From positions 3,682,001 through 3,746,000 of the forward strand of contig NZ_CP027667.1 of the NCBI RefSeq assembly GCF_003008575.1: 64,000 bases of DNA. The letters run 5' to 3'. This document shows, one piece after another, positions 1-7,299 of the stretch; positions within the stretch are counted from its first letter, which is position 1; the number at the start of each line of letters is the position of its first letter. The notes beneath the pieces are model-generated. The model saw only the letters and a program-made list of their open reading frames with translations, did not search any database and had not been told where the DNA came from. The DNA comes from Melaminivora suipulveris. Lineage in GTDB: Bacteria > Pseudomonadota > Gammaproteobacteria > Burkholderiales > Burkholderiaceae_C. The position numbers were made by a program, and so were the translations under genes.

Positions 1-112
1 CCGCGACGCTGCCCGCGCCGCCGATCGCTACGCCCACGATGAACCCTGGCGCGTGGCCACCGCCGCCGTGGCGGTTGGAGCCCTGGTGGGCTTCCTGCTC
101 GCCCGCCGCTGA
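1..112 (+). CDS. DUF883 (ElaB/YqjD-like) membrane protein, C-terminal end only
   Basis: The 5' part lies outside the window. The visible 36 residues (read from base 2) end in a hydrophobic stretch (VATAAVAVGALVGFLLARR) followed by the stop at 110-112. A basic segment, then one C-terminal transmembrane helix ending in RR, is the signature of DUF883/ElaB/YqjD proteins, which tether ribosomes or other partners to the inner membrane in stationary phase. The following yqjE-like and yqjK-like genes support this, since the three usually travel together. The family call rests on the tail and the context only. Confidence 0.7.
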   Translation, partial: RDAARAADRYAHDEPWRVATAAVAVGALVGFLLARR

Positions 113-176
113 CCGGGCTGTGCGCCTGCAACCGGCGGCGCGCTATACGCCCATTTGAAGAAGAAAGAAGCAAGGC

Positions 177-572
177 ATGAACTGGTTATCCCTGCTGGGC
201 CTGGAGGGCTGGATGGCACGCTGGCGCGCCGCCGCCATCGAAGGCGCGATCGCCGCGGAAGACCGCATCACCCTGGCGCGACTGGAGCTGGACGATGTGA
301 AGCGCCGCGCGGCGCTGATGATCGTGATGGTCATCCTCTTCGGCGCCCTGGCGGTGCTGGCACTGATGCTGCTGTCGCTGGCCATCCTGGTGCAGTTCTG
401 GGATTCGCCGCAGCGCGCGCTGGTAGCCTGGCTGCTGGCGGGCGGCTGGCTGGTAGCCTGCGTGGCGGTGTTGCTGACCATCGTCTCGCTGGCGCGCCGG
501 CTGGGCAATGCCTTTGCCTTTACGCGCCGTGAGCTGGGCAACGACTGGAAACTCATCAAGGGAAAGCTTTGA
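177..572 (+). CDS. YqjE-type phage-holin-family membrane protein
   Basis: 131-residue inner membrane protein. An amphipathic, charged N-terminal part (1-42, with EGAIAAEDRITLARLELDDVK-like helix) is followed by two transmembrane segments at about 45-73 and 81-105 and a charged tail. This is the layout of the 'phage holin family'/YqjE proteins (PF07332-like), which despite the name are chromosomal stress-associated membrane proteins rather than lysis proteins. It lies 64 bases after the DUF883 gene and overlaps or abuts the next gene, so the three probably form one operon. The biochemical role is unknown. Confidence 0.75.
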   Translation: MNWLSLLGLEGWMARWRAAAIEGAIAAEDRITLARLELDDVKRRAALMIVMVILFGALAVLALMLLSLAILVQFWDSPQRALVAWLLAGGWLVACVAVLLTIVSLARRLGNAFAFTRRELGNDWKLIKGKL

Positions 573-574
573 CC

Positions 575-874
575 ATGAGCGCCAAACCATTGCCCACCGC
601 CACGCCGGAGCAGCAGCAGGTGCTGGACCGCATCCTTGTGCAGCGCGAGCGCCTGCGGGCGCGGCGCGAAGCCTACCGCCAGACGCGCGCCATCGTGCAG
701 GCGCGCGCCGGCATCGACCCCAGCGCGCCCCTGCCCAGCCGTTTGCTGGCATTTGCCAAGCTGCATCCGGTGGCAGTGGCCGCTCTCGCAGCAGTGGCGG
801 CGGTAGCGGGGCCGCGCCGGCTGATCCGCATCACCGGGATGCTCATGCCGCTGCTCTCGCGCATGCGCCGCTGA
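575..874 (+). CDS. YqjK-like small protein
   Basis: 99-residue protein with an arginine/glutamine-rich helical N-terminal half (VLDRILVQRERLRARREA) and a short hydrophobic stretch at about 65-82, typical of YqjK-like proteins that follow YqjD/YqjE. The ATG at 575 is taken as start; an in-frame TTG at 569 would overlap the upstream stop (570-572). Either way it is translationally coupled to the YqjE-like gene. It is followed by a strong terminator, so this is the last gene of the cluster. Function unknown; the call is by context and composition. Confidence 0.6.
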   Translation: MSAKPLPTATPEQQQVLDRILVQRERLRARREAYRQTRAIVQARAGIDPSAPLPSRLLAFAKLHPVAVAALAAVAAVAGPRRLIRITGMLMPLLSRMRR

Positions 875-899
875 ACCGCTTCTTTCAGCGATTTCACGG

Positions 900-923
900 G
901 GCCGCAGACTTGCGGCCTTTTTT
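900..923 (+). terminator. Rho-independent terminator after the YqjE/YqjK cluster
   Basis: Perfect 7-bp stem GGCCGCA (900-906) / TGCGGCC (911-917) with a GACT loop, followed by six T (918-923). It sits between the plus-strand cluster and the convergent pyrD. Confidence 0.85.
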
Positions 924-941
924 GTTGCCCGGCGGTCGCCT

Positions 942-1991
942 TCAGCCCATGGCCTTGATGGCGCGTGCCGCCTGGCTGACCAGGGCCGGCCCCTGGTAGA
1001 TCAGGCCGGTATAGATCTGCACCACGTCGGCGCCGGCGCGAATCTTGTCCACGGCATCCTGCGCGCTCAGGATGCCGCCCACACCGATGATGGGAAACGC
1101 CGGGCCCAGGGCGGCACGCAGCTGGCGGATGACGGAGTTGCTTTTGTCGCGCACCGGCGAGCCGCTCAGGCCGCCGGCCTCACCCGCGTGGGGCAGGCCC
1201 TGCACGGCATCGCGCGCGATGGTGGTGTTGGTGGCGATCACGCCGTCCATGCCGTGGCGCGTGAGGGTGGCGGCGATCACCGCCACCTGAGCTTCGTCCA
1301 GATCGGGGGCGATCTTCACGAAAATCGGCACGCGCCGGCCCTGGGCCGCGGACAGGCGCTCGCGCTCGGCGGCGATGGCCGACAGCAGCGCATCCAGCGC
1401 CGCGTCGCTTTGCAGGGCGCGTAGGTTCTGCGTGTTGGGCGAGCTGATGTTCACCGTGACGTAGTCGGCGTGCGGATACACGCTGGCCAGGCAGGTCAGG
1501 TAGTCGCGCGTGGCGTCCTCGATGGGCGTATTGGCGTTCTTGCCGATGTTCAGGCCCAGCAGCAAGGGCCGCCGCTTTTCGCGTCGCACCTGTGAGCGCT
1601 GCACGTTGGCGACGAAGGCATCCAGGCCGTCGTTGTTGAAGCCCAGACGGTTGATCAGCGCCTGCGCCTGCGGCAGGCGGAACATTCGCGGCTTCGGGTT
1701 GCCGGCCTGGGCGCGCGGCGTCACCGTGCCGACTTCGATAAAGCCGAAACCCATGCCGGCCAGCGCATCGATGCAACGGGCGTTCTTGTCCAGGCCAGCC
1801 GCCAGGCCCACGCGGTTGGGGAAGGTGAGGCCGGCAAGCTGCAACGGGTCGCTGACCGCAGCCTCCTGCCAGGCCCAGCGCAGCGGCGTGGGCTGGCCGC
1901 GTGCCAGCGCCTGCAGGGTCAGGTCATGCGCAGTCTCCGGGTCAAGTTGGAACAAGAAGGGGCGCGCCAGCGCGTAGGGCAAAAGGGACAT
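942..1991 (-). CDS. pyrD: Dihydroorotate dehydrogenase (quinone), class 2
   Basis: 349 residues, the usual length for class 2 enzymes, which oxidise dihydroorotate to orotate in pyrimidine synthesis and pass electrons through FMN to the quinone pool at the inner membrane. The N-terminal segment 1-30 ([17 protein letters not shown]) is the amphipathic membrane/quinone-binding extension that separates class 2 from class 1. FMN-site motif GLAAGLDKN is at 62-70, and the active-site loop NISSPNT at 181-187 has the catalytic serine of class 2. The late GVGGI loop binds the FMN phosphate. Start ATG at 1989-1991; it is divergent from rpiA with only 36 bases between the start codons, so the two promoters must overlap or lie within the genes. 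Confidence 0.97.
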   Translation of the reverse strand: MSLLPYALARPFLFQLDPETAHDLTLQALARGQPTPLRWAWQEAAVSDPLQLAGLTFPNRVGLAAGLDKNARCIDALAGMGFGFIEVGTVTPRAQAGNPKPRMFRLPQAQALINRLGFNNDGLDAFVANVQRSQVRREKRRPLLLGLNIGKNANTPIEDATRDYLTCLASVYPHADYVTVNISSPNTQNLRALQSDAALDALLSAIAAERERLSAAQGRRVPIFVKIAPDLDEAQVAVIAATLTRHGMDGVIATNTTIARDAVQGLPHAGEAGGLSGSPVRDKSNSVIRQLRAALGPAFPIIGVGGILSAQDAVDKIRAGADVVQIYTGLIYQGPALVSQAARAIKAMG

Positions 1992-2027
1992 GGCGATAAT
2001 TCAGTGCTTTGCAGCCGATTTTCGCCC

Positions 2028-2717
2028 ATGACGACACCTCAGACCTTCTCCCAGGACACCCTCAAGACCCTCGTTGGCCAGGCCGCGCTGCACTACGTGG
2101 AAGCCGGCGGCATCGTCGGCGTGGGCACGGGCTCGACGGTCAACAAGTTCATCGACGCGCTGGCCACCATGAAGGACCGCATCCAGGGCGCCGTCTCCAG
2201 CTCGGAGGCCAGCACGCAGCGCCTGCGCTCTTTGGGCATTCCGGTGCTGGACGCGGCCCAGGTCAGCAGCCTGCCGGTGTACATCGACGGCGCCGACGAG
2301 ATCGACGGCAAGGGCTACATGATCAAGGGCGGCGGCGCCGCGCTGACGCGCGAGAAGATCGTCGCCGCGCTGGCCGAGCGCTTCGTGTGCATCGTCGATG
2401 CCTCCAAGCAGGTCCAGGCGCTGGGCGCCTTCCCGCTACCCGTCGAGGTCATCCCGATGGCGGCTGCGCAGATTGCCCGGCGCTTCGGGCAGATGGGCGG
2501 CACGGCGGTGCTGCGTGAGCAGGGCGGCCAGCCCTTGCGGACCGACAACGGCCAGCACATCCTGGATGTGACCGGCCTGCGCATCACCGACCCGCTGGCC
2601 TTCGAGAGCGAAGTCAACCAGTGGCCCGGAGTGGTCACGGTGGGCGTGTTCGCGCACCAGAAGGCCAGCATCTGCCTGCTGGGCACGGCGCAGGGCGTCC
2701 AAACCATTCATTACTGA
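2028..2717 (+). CDS. rpiA: Ribose-5-phosphate isomerase A
   Basis: 229 residues; interconverts ribose-5-phosphate and ribulose-5-phosphate in the non-oxidative pentose phosphate pathway. Phosphate-binding loop GTGST at 33-37, the DGADEID motif at 87-93 with catalytic aspartates, and [11 protein letters not shown] at 100-110 with the catalytic glutamate are all intact. An open frame continues upstream into pyrD, but the ATG at 2028 gives the family N-terminus. Convergent with the exported thioredoxin-like gene downstream; the 107 bases between them contain no obvious gene and no clear T-tract terminator. Confidence 0.97.
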   Translation: MTTPQTFSQDTLKTLVGQAALHYVEAGGIVGVGTGSTVNKFIDALATMKDRIQGAVSSSEASTQRLRSLGIPVLDAAQVSSLPVYIDGADEIDGKGYMIKGGGAALTREKIVAALAERFVCIVDASKQVQALGAFPLPVEVIPMAAAQIARRFGQMGGTAVLREQGGQPLRTDNGQHILDVTGLRITDPLAFESEVNQWPGVVTVGVFAHQKASICLLGTAQGVQTIHY

Positions 2718-2824
2718 GGCAGCGCAGCGCAGCGCGGCCTTCGCCGAAAGCGGAGGCGCCGAGCCCCGCCGGCTGTCCTTTCGAAGAGGCGGTCTGGATC
2801 AGCAGGCAGCGGCGCCCGCCGCCT

Positions 2825-3481
2825 TCAGAACACGATGCCGGCAGGATTCGACGGGTTGCGGGGCGGTGCCGGGCGCCCGTCGGGCCGCGCCGCGCCGCGT
2901 GCCGTATCGGCGGGGGCCGAAGCCGCTGGCGCGGCCGGCTTGGCCACGGCGGGCGCCAGCGGCGCAGCGGCCGCGCGTCGGTAGTTGACGGGCAGTTGCG
3001 ACTGCTTGGGGTAGCCCGCGGCGTCCAGATATTGCGTCCACTCCACGTCCGAGTAGCCCTTGAGCTGCTGCGCGCCGATGGTGGCGAAAGGTAGTGTCGC
3101 CTCGCCCGCCAGCCGCTTGAGCGCCTCGATGTCCTCGGCCGTGTTGACGGTGCGTTCGGCAAAGGGGACGCCGCGCTGCATCAACAGCACGCGCGCATTG
3201 GCGCACGGCGTGCAGCCGTCGCCGGTGTAGAGCGTGACCGGATAGCGCGCCACGATCTGGCGCAGCAGATAGGGCAGCTCCTCCGCCACCACGGCGCCGC
3301 CAGCGCGCAGGCGGGAGCTGGCTTGGGTATCCGCCAGCGACGGGTCGGGCGCTCGGTCGGTGAAGGTGACTTTGCCATCCGGGCCGACGATGCGATAGAC
3401 CTGCTGGGCCGAAGCAAGGGGCGCCGCCAGCGCCAGTGCGCAGGCCGCGGTGGCGAAAAATGCCGTGCGAAGAGCGGTCAT
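2825..3481 (-). CDS. Exported DUF4124 / glutaredoxin-like protein
   Basis: 218 residues. Residues 1-25 form a signal peptide ending ASA, so the protein is periplasmic or secreted. Residues 27-45 (VYRIVGPDGKVTFTDRAP) are the DUF4124 signature. A glutaredoxin/thioredoxin-like domain follows at about 80-158, with the redox motif CTPC at 90-93, a cis-proline-type TLPF at 129-132 and a Gly-Tyr (KGY) near 141-143. The C-terminal 60 residues are Ala/Pro-rich and probably disordered. Likely a periplasmic thiol-disulfide protein, partner unknown. The start at 3481 was chosen over an upstream in-frame extension because the signal peptide begins there. Repeat copy at 3558-3609 lies upstream. Confidence 0.75.
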   Translation of the reverse strand: MTALRTAFFATAACALALAAPLASAQQVYRIVGPDGKVTFTDRAPDPSLADTQASSRLRAGGAVVAEELPYLLRQIVARYPVTLYTGDGCTPCANARVLLMQRGVPFAERTVNTAEDIEALKRLAGEATLPFATIGAQQLKGYSDVEWTQYLDAAGYPKQSQLPVNYRRAAAAPLAPAVAKPAAPAASAPADTARGAARPDGRPAPPRNPSNPAGIVF

Positions 3482-3557
3482 GGCAAATCTCCAGAGGGGG
3501 CGGCAGGGGTCAGCGCTGTGGCGGGTGCGCATCCGCCGGGCGGACAGATTTTGAATC

Positions 3558-3609
3558 AAAAAGCCCTTGAGTCGGCGTATCGCAATGATAGTTAGCTATC
3601 ATTTTTATA
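3558..3609 (+). repeat. 54-bp interspersed repeat, copy 1 (intergenic)
   Basis: Begins AAAAAGCC, has the core TGAGTCGGCGTAT (3569-3581), then GCTATCATTTTTATA at the end. It lies downstream of prlC and touches its stop codon. Degenerate in the centre (CGCAATGATAG instead of CAAGCGCAGGC). Confidence 0.8.
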
Positions 3610-5647
3610 CTTCCACCATGCCTTGATGGCGGAGCAATGCATCGATGGACGGCTCGCGGCCACGGAAAGCCTTGAACGACTCCATGGCCGGACGGCTGCC
3701 GCCGGCCTCCAGGATCGCCTGGCGGTAGCGCCGGCCGGTCTCGCGGCTGTGCTGGCCGTGCTCGTCCAGCGTTTCCTCGAACGCGGCGTAGGCGTCGGCG
3801 GACAGCACCTCGGCCCACTTGTAGCTGTAGTAGCCCGCCGCGTAGCCGCCGGCAAAGATATGGCTGAAAGTGTGGGCGGTGCGGCTGAACGGCGGCGACT
3901 GCAGCACGGCGACTTCCTGCCGGACGGCGGCGAGCAGCGCGTCCATGTGCGCGGCGGGCTCTGCATCGGTGTGCAGCAGCATGTCGAACAGCGCGAATTC
4001 AGCCTGGCGCAGCGTCTGCATGCCGGCCTGGAAGTTGCGCGCGGCCAGCATCTTGTCGTAGAGCGGGCGCGGCAGCGGCTCGCCGCTGTCCACATGCGCG
4101 GTCATATGGCGCAGCACGCTCCACTCCCAGCAGAAGTTCTCCATGAACTGGCTGGGCAGCTCCACCGCGTCCCACTCCACGCCGCTGATGCCCGAGACGT
4201 CGCGCTCGGACACCTGCGTCAGCATGTGGTGCAGGCCGTGGCCGAATTCGTGGAACAGGGTGATGACGTCGTCGTGCGTCAGCAGCGGCGGCTTGCCATC
4301 CACGCCGCTGGCGAAGTTGCACACCAGGTAGGCCACGGGGGTTTGCAGCTGCTCGGTGTCGGGGCGTATCCAGCGGGCGCGCGCGTCGTCCATCCACGCG
4401 CCGCCGCGCTTGCCAGGGCGCGCGGGCGCGTCCAGATAGAACTGGCCGATCAGCGCGCCGCCACGCTCCAGTCGGTAGAACTCGACGGCCGGGTTCCATA
4501 CCGGTGCCTCGTCGCGGCGGATCTCGACTTCGAACAGCGTCTCCACGATCTTGAACAGGCCGGCCAGCACCTTGGGCGCGGTGAAGTATTCCTTGACCTG
4601 CTGCTCGCTGAAGGCGTAGCGCGCTTCTTTCAGGCGCTCGGAGATGAAGGGCCAGTCCCAGGACTGTGGGTCCTGCAGATCGGCGAGGTGCTCGCTGGCG
4701 AAGGCACGCAGGTCGGCCACGTCCTGCTCCGCGTAGGGCCGGGCGCGGCGTGCCAGATCGCGCAGGAAGTCGATGACCTGCGCCGGCGAGTCAGCCATCT
4801 TGGGTACCAGCGAGACTTCGGCGAAATTGTCATAGCCCAGCAGCCGGGCTTCCTCGCGCCGCAGGGTCAGGATCTCGGCCATCACCGCGCTGTTGTCAAA
4901 GCGCGTGGCGTCGCCCGCCGCCTGGTCGGAGGCACGCGTGACGTAGGCTCGGTACAGCCGCTCGCGCAGCGCCCGATCGGTCGCGAATTGCATCACGGGC
5001 AGGTAGCTGGGCATCTTCAGCGTCAGCTTGTGGCCGTCCCTGCCTTCGGCTTGCGCCGCCTCGCGCGCGGCGCGCACCACATCGCCCGGCACCCCGTCCA
5101 GCTCACGCGCCGTGGCGTAGTAGGCGAAGGCGTCGGTGGCGTCCAGCGCGTTTTCGCTGAACTTCTGCGCCAGCTCGGCCAGGCGTTCCTGGATGGCGGC
5201 GAAGCGCTCCTTGTCCACCCCTTGCAGCTCGGCGCCCGAGAGCACGAAGTTGCGCATGGCGTTGGCGTGCGCGCGCTGCTGCTCGGCATCAAGCTTGGCT
5301 GGATCTAGGGCCTTGTACTTGGCGTAGAGCTGCTCGTTGGCGCCCAGGCGAGTCCAGAACTCGGTCACGCGCGGCAGGGCCTCGTTGTAGGCGGCGCGCA
5401 GCTCGGGCGTGTCGGCCACGCTGGACAGGTGGCTCACGGCGCCCCAGGAGCGGCCCAGCTCCTCGGTGGCCACGTCCAGCACGCGGGCAATGGCGTTCCA
5501 CTCGGCGGGAAAGTCGGGCGCGGTGACGGTGGCCAGCGCCTGCTCGGCACGGCGCAGCAGTTCATCCACCGCCGGGGCGACGTCGGCAGGCGTGATGCGA
5601 TCGAAAGGGATGTGGCCGGAAAAGTCGAGGAGAGGATTGCTGCTCAT
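3605..5647 (-). CDS. prlC: Oligopeptidase A (M3 metallopeptidase)
   Basis: 680 residues, the same length as Escherichia coli oligopeptidase A. This cytosolic zinc endopeptidase degrades signal peptides and other short peptides after their release. The zinc/catalytic motif HEFGH is at 466-470, followed by the M3-typical GLHHML; the downstream Glu ligand lies in GVEWDAVELPSQFMEN. The gene follows folD by 33 bases on the same strand, so the two may be cotranscribed. Nothing is missing; codon use is like the neighbours. Confidence 0.96.
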   Translation of the reverse strand: MSSNPLLDFSGHIPFDRITPADVAPAVDELLRRAEQALATVTAPDFPAEWNAIARVLDVATEELGRSWGAVSHLSSVADTPELRAAYNEALPRVTEFWTRLGANEQLYAKYKALDPAKLDAEQQRAHANAMRNFVLSGAELQGVDKERFAAIQERLAELAQKFSENALDATDAFAYYATARELDGVPGDVVRAAREAAQAEGRDGHKLTLKMPSYLPVMQFATDRALRERLYRAYVTRASDQAAGDATRFDNSAVMAEILTLRREEARLLGYDNFAEVSLVPKMADSPAQVIDFLRDLARRARPYAEQDVADLRAFASEHLADLQDPQSWDWPFISERLKEARYAFSEQQVKEYFTAPKVLAGLFKIVETLFEVEIRRDEAPVWNPAVEFYRLERGGALIGQFYLDAPARPGKRGGAWMDDARARWIRPDTEQLQTPVAYLVCNFASGVDGKPPLLTHDDVITLFHEFGHGLHHMLTQVSERDVSGISGVEWDAVELPSQFMENFCWEWSVLRHMTAHVDSGEPLPRPLYDKMLAARNFQAGMQTLRQAEFALFDMLLHTDAEPAAHMDALLAAVRQEVAVLQSPPFSRTAHTFSHIFAGGYAAGYYSYKWAEVLSADAYAAFEETLDEHGQHSRETGRRYRQAILEAGGSRPAMESFKAFRGREPSIDALLRHQGMVEV

Positions 5648-5680
5648 AGCTTTGAAGAGTGGCGGCGCGGCCGCGAAGTT

Positions 5681-6535
5681 TCAAGCGCCGGTGCGCTCGG
5701 CCGCCTGCAAGGTGTTGGCCAGCAGCATGGTGATGGTCATGGGGCCGACGCCGCCGGGCACTGGGGTGATCCAGCCAGCCACCTCGCGCACGCCGGCAAA
5801 ATCCACGTCGCCGCACAGCTTGCCCTCGTCATTGCGGTTCATGCCCACGTCGATCACCACGGCGCCGGGCTTGACCATGTCTGCCGTCAATACGTTGCGC
5901 TTGCCCACGGCGGCCACCACGATGTCGGCCTGGCGTGTGAGGGCCGCGAGATCGGGCGTGCCGCTGTGGCAGATGGTCACTGTGGCGTCCTGCGCCAGCA
6001 GCATCAGCGCCATGGGCTTGCCGACGATATTGGAGCGGCCAATCACCACCGCATGCTTGCCGCGCAGGTTCTTCATGCCGATGGATTCGAGCATCTTCAT
6101 GCAGCCGTAGGGCGTGCAGGCCTTGAAGCCATCCTCGCCCACCAGCAGCGCGCCGGCGCTGGCGACGTGAAAGCCGTCCACGTCCTTGGCCGGCGAGATG
6201 GCCTCGATGACCTTGTGGTCGTCGATGTGCGCGGGCAGGGGCAGCTGCACCAGGATGCCGTGGATGGCGGGATCCTGGTTCAGCGCTTCGATGCGCGCCA
6301 GCAGCTCGGCCTCGCTCAGCGTGGCGTCGTACTTTTCCAGCACCGAATGAAAGCCCACGTCCTCGCAGGCCAGCACCTTGTTGCGCACGTAGACCTGGCT
6401 GGCCGGGTTGTCGCCCACCAGCAGCACGGCCAGGCCGGGCGTGACGCCGCGCTCTCTCAGGGCGGCGGCGCGCTCGCGGATGTCGGCGCGCACCTGGCGC
6501 GAGAGGGCGTTGCCATCTATCAATTGGGCGGTCAT
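5681..6535 (-). CDS. folD: Bifunctional methylenetetrahydrofolate dehydrogenase / methenyl-THF cyclohydrolase
   Basis: 284 residues; makes NADPH and 10-formyl-THF from 5,10-methylene-THF. Family motifs are intact: the catalytic-lysine region [23 protein letters not shown], the Rossmann segment [14 protein letters not shown] and the C-terminal [11 protein letters not shown]. The start at 6533-6535 (MTAQLIDGN) was chosen because the longer open frame begins inside repeat copy 2. It lies downstream of the response regulator on the same strand with the repeat in between, and is probably transcribed with prlC. Confidence 0.97.
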   Translation of the reverse strand: MTAQLIDGNALSRQVRADIRERAAALRERGVTPGLAVLLVGDNPASQVYVRNKVLACEDVGFHSVLEKYDATLSEAELLARIEALNQDPAIHGILVQLPLPAHIDDHKVIEAISPAKDVDGFHVASAGALLVGEDGFKACTPYGCMKMLESIGMKNLRGKHAVVIGRSNIVGKPMALMLLAQDATVTICHSGTPDLAALTRQADIVVAAVGKRNVLTADMVKPGAVVIDVGMNRNDEGKLCGDVDFAGVREVAGWITPVPGGVGPMTITMLLANTLQAAERTGA

Positions 6536-6561
6536 GGGGTCTGGATCCGAAAATACCAATG

Positions 6562-6614
6562 AAAAAGCCGCCTGGCGCTTGTGAGACGCGCGCAGGCAGC
6601 TATCAAGATAGGAG
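6562..6614 (+). repeat. 54-bp interspersed repeat, copy 2 (intergenic)
   Basis: AAAAAGCCGC start, CGCGCAGGCAGCTATC right half (6589-6604) and AGATAGGAG end. The left core is diverged (CTGGCGCTTGTGAG replaces TCAGTCGGCGTGG). Lies between the response regulator gene and folD. Confidence 0.8.
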
Positions 6615-6617
6615 TGT

Positions 6618-7244
6618 TCAGTGCTTGCCCGAGTTCGGGCCCAAGGCAATCTTGAGCAGGTCCGCGACGGTGTTGGCGCCGAGCTTTTCCATGATGTTGG
6701 CGCGGTGCGCCTCCACCGTCTTGATGCTGATCCCCAGGTCGTCGGCGATCTGCTTGTTGAGACGGCCGGCGACGATGCGCTCCAGCACCTGCGCCTCGCG
6801 GCTGGTCAGCTTGGACAGCAGCGCGTCGCGGCTGGCGGCCTGCTGGTGCCCCGCGAAGGCTTCGCGCGCGTGCTCCAGCATGCGCTCGACCAGCTCGACC
6901 AGTTCGTCCTCGTTGAAGGGCTTCTGGATGAAGTCCAGCGCGCCCTTTTTCATGGTGTTCACCGCCATGGGCACGTCGCCATGGCCGGTGATGAAGACGA
7001 TGGGCAGCGGCGACTTGCGCTCGACCAGGCGGTCCTGCAGTTCCAGACCGGTCATGCCGCCCATGCGGATATCGACGATCAGGCAGGCGACTTCATTGGG
7101 GTCGTAGCGCGCCAGGAACGACTCGGCCGAGTCGAAGCAGCGCACCCGGTAGTCCTTGCCCTCCAGCAGCCACTGCAGCGAGTCACGTACGGCTTCGTCA
7201 TCATCGACGACGTGGACGGTGCCCTTCTTGGGAGTCATGCTCAT
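6618..7244 (-). CDS. FixJ-type response regulator (partner of the adjacent sensor kinase)
   Basis: 208 residues: receiver domain 9-125 with acidic pair DDDE, phospho-acceptor Asp58 ([10 protein letters not shown]), the Thr switch in FITGHGD and the conserved Lys in IQKPF. A LuxR/GerE helix-turn-helix follows at about 140-205 ([30 protein letters not shown]). The FixJ/NarL arrangement indicates a DNA-binding regulator controlled by phosphorylation. It starts 55 bases after the kinase stop on the same strand. The pair is divergent from aceE, suggesting, but not proving, that it senses something tied to pyruvate metabolism. Second possible start ATG at 7238. Confidence 0.9.
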   Translation of the reverse strand: MSMTPKKGTVHVVDDDEAVRDSLQWLLEGKDYRVRCFDSAESFLARYDPNEVACLIVDIRMGGMTGLELQDRLVERKSPLPIVFITGHGDVPMAVNTMKKGALDFIQKPFNEDELVELVERMLEHAREAFAGHQQAASRDALLSKLTSREAQVLERIVAGRLNKQIADDLGISIKTVEAHRANIMEKLGANTVADLLKIALGPNSGKH

Positions 7245-7299
7245 GCGGAAAATCTTTCGACGCTGGGATGATGCTACGAATTATGTAGCTGCGGGGTGA

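Noticed and set aside
7259..7290. GCAGCTACATAATTCGTAG (minus strand) resembling the tail of the 54-bp repeat
   Set aside because: Only the terminal dyad is similar; none of the TCAGTCGG or CAAGCGC blocks is present.
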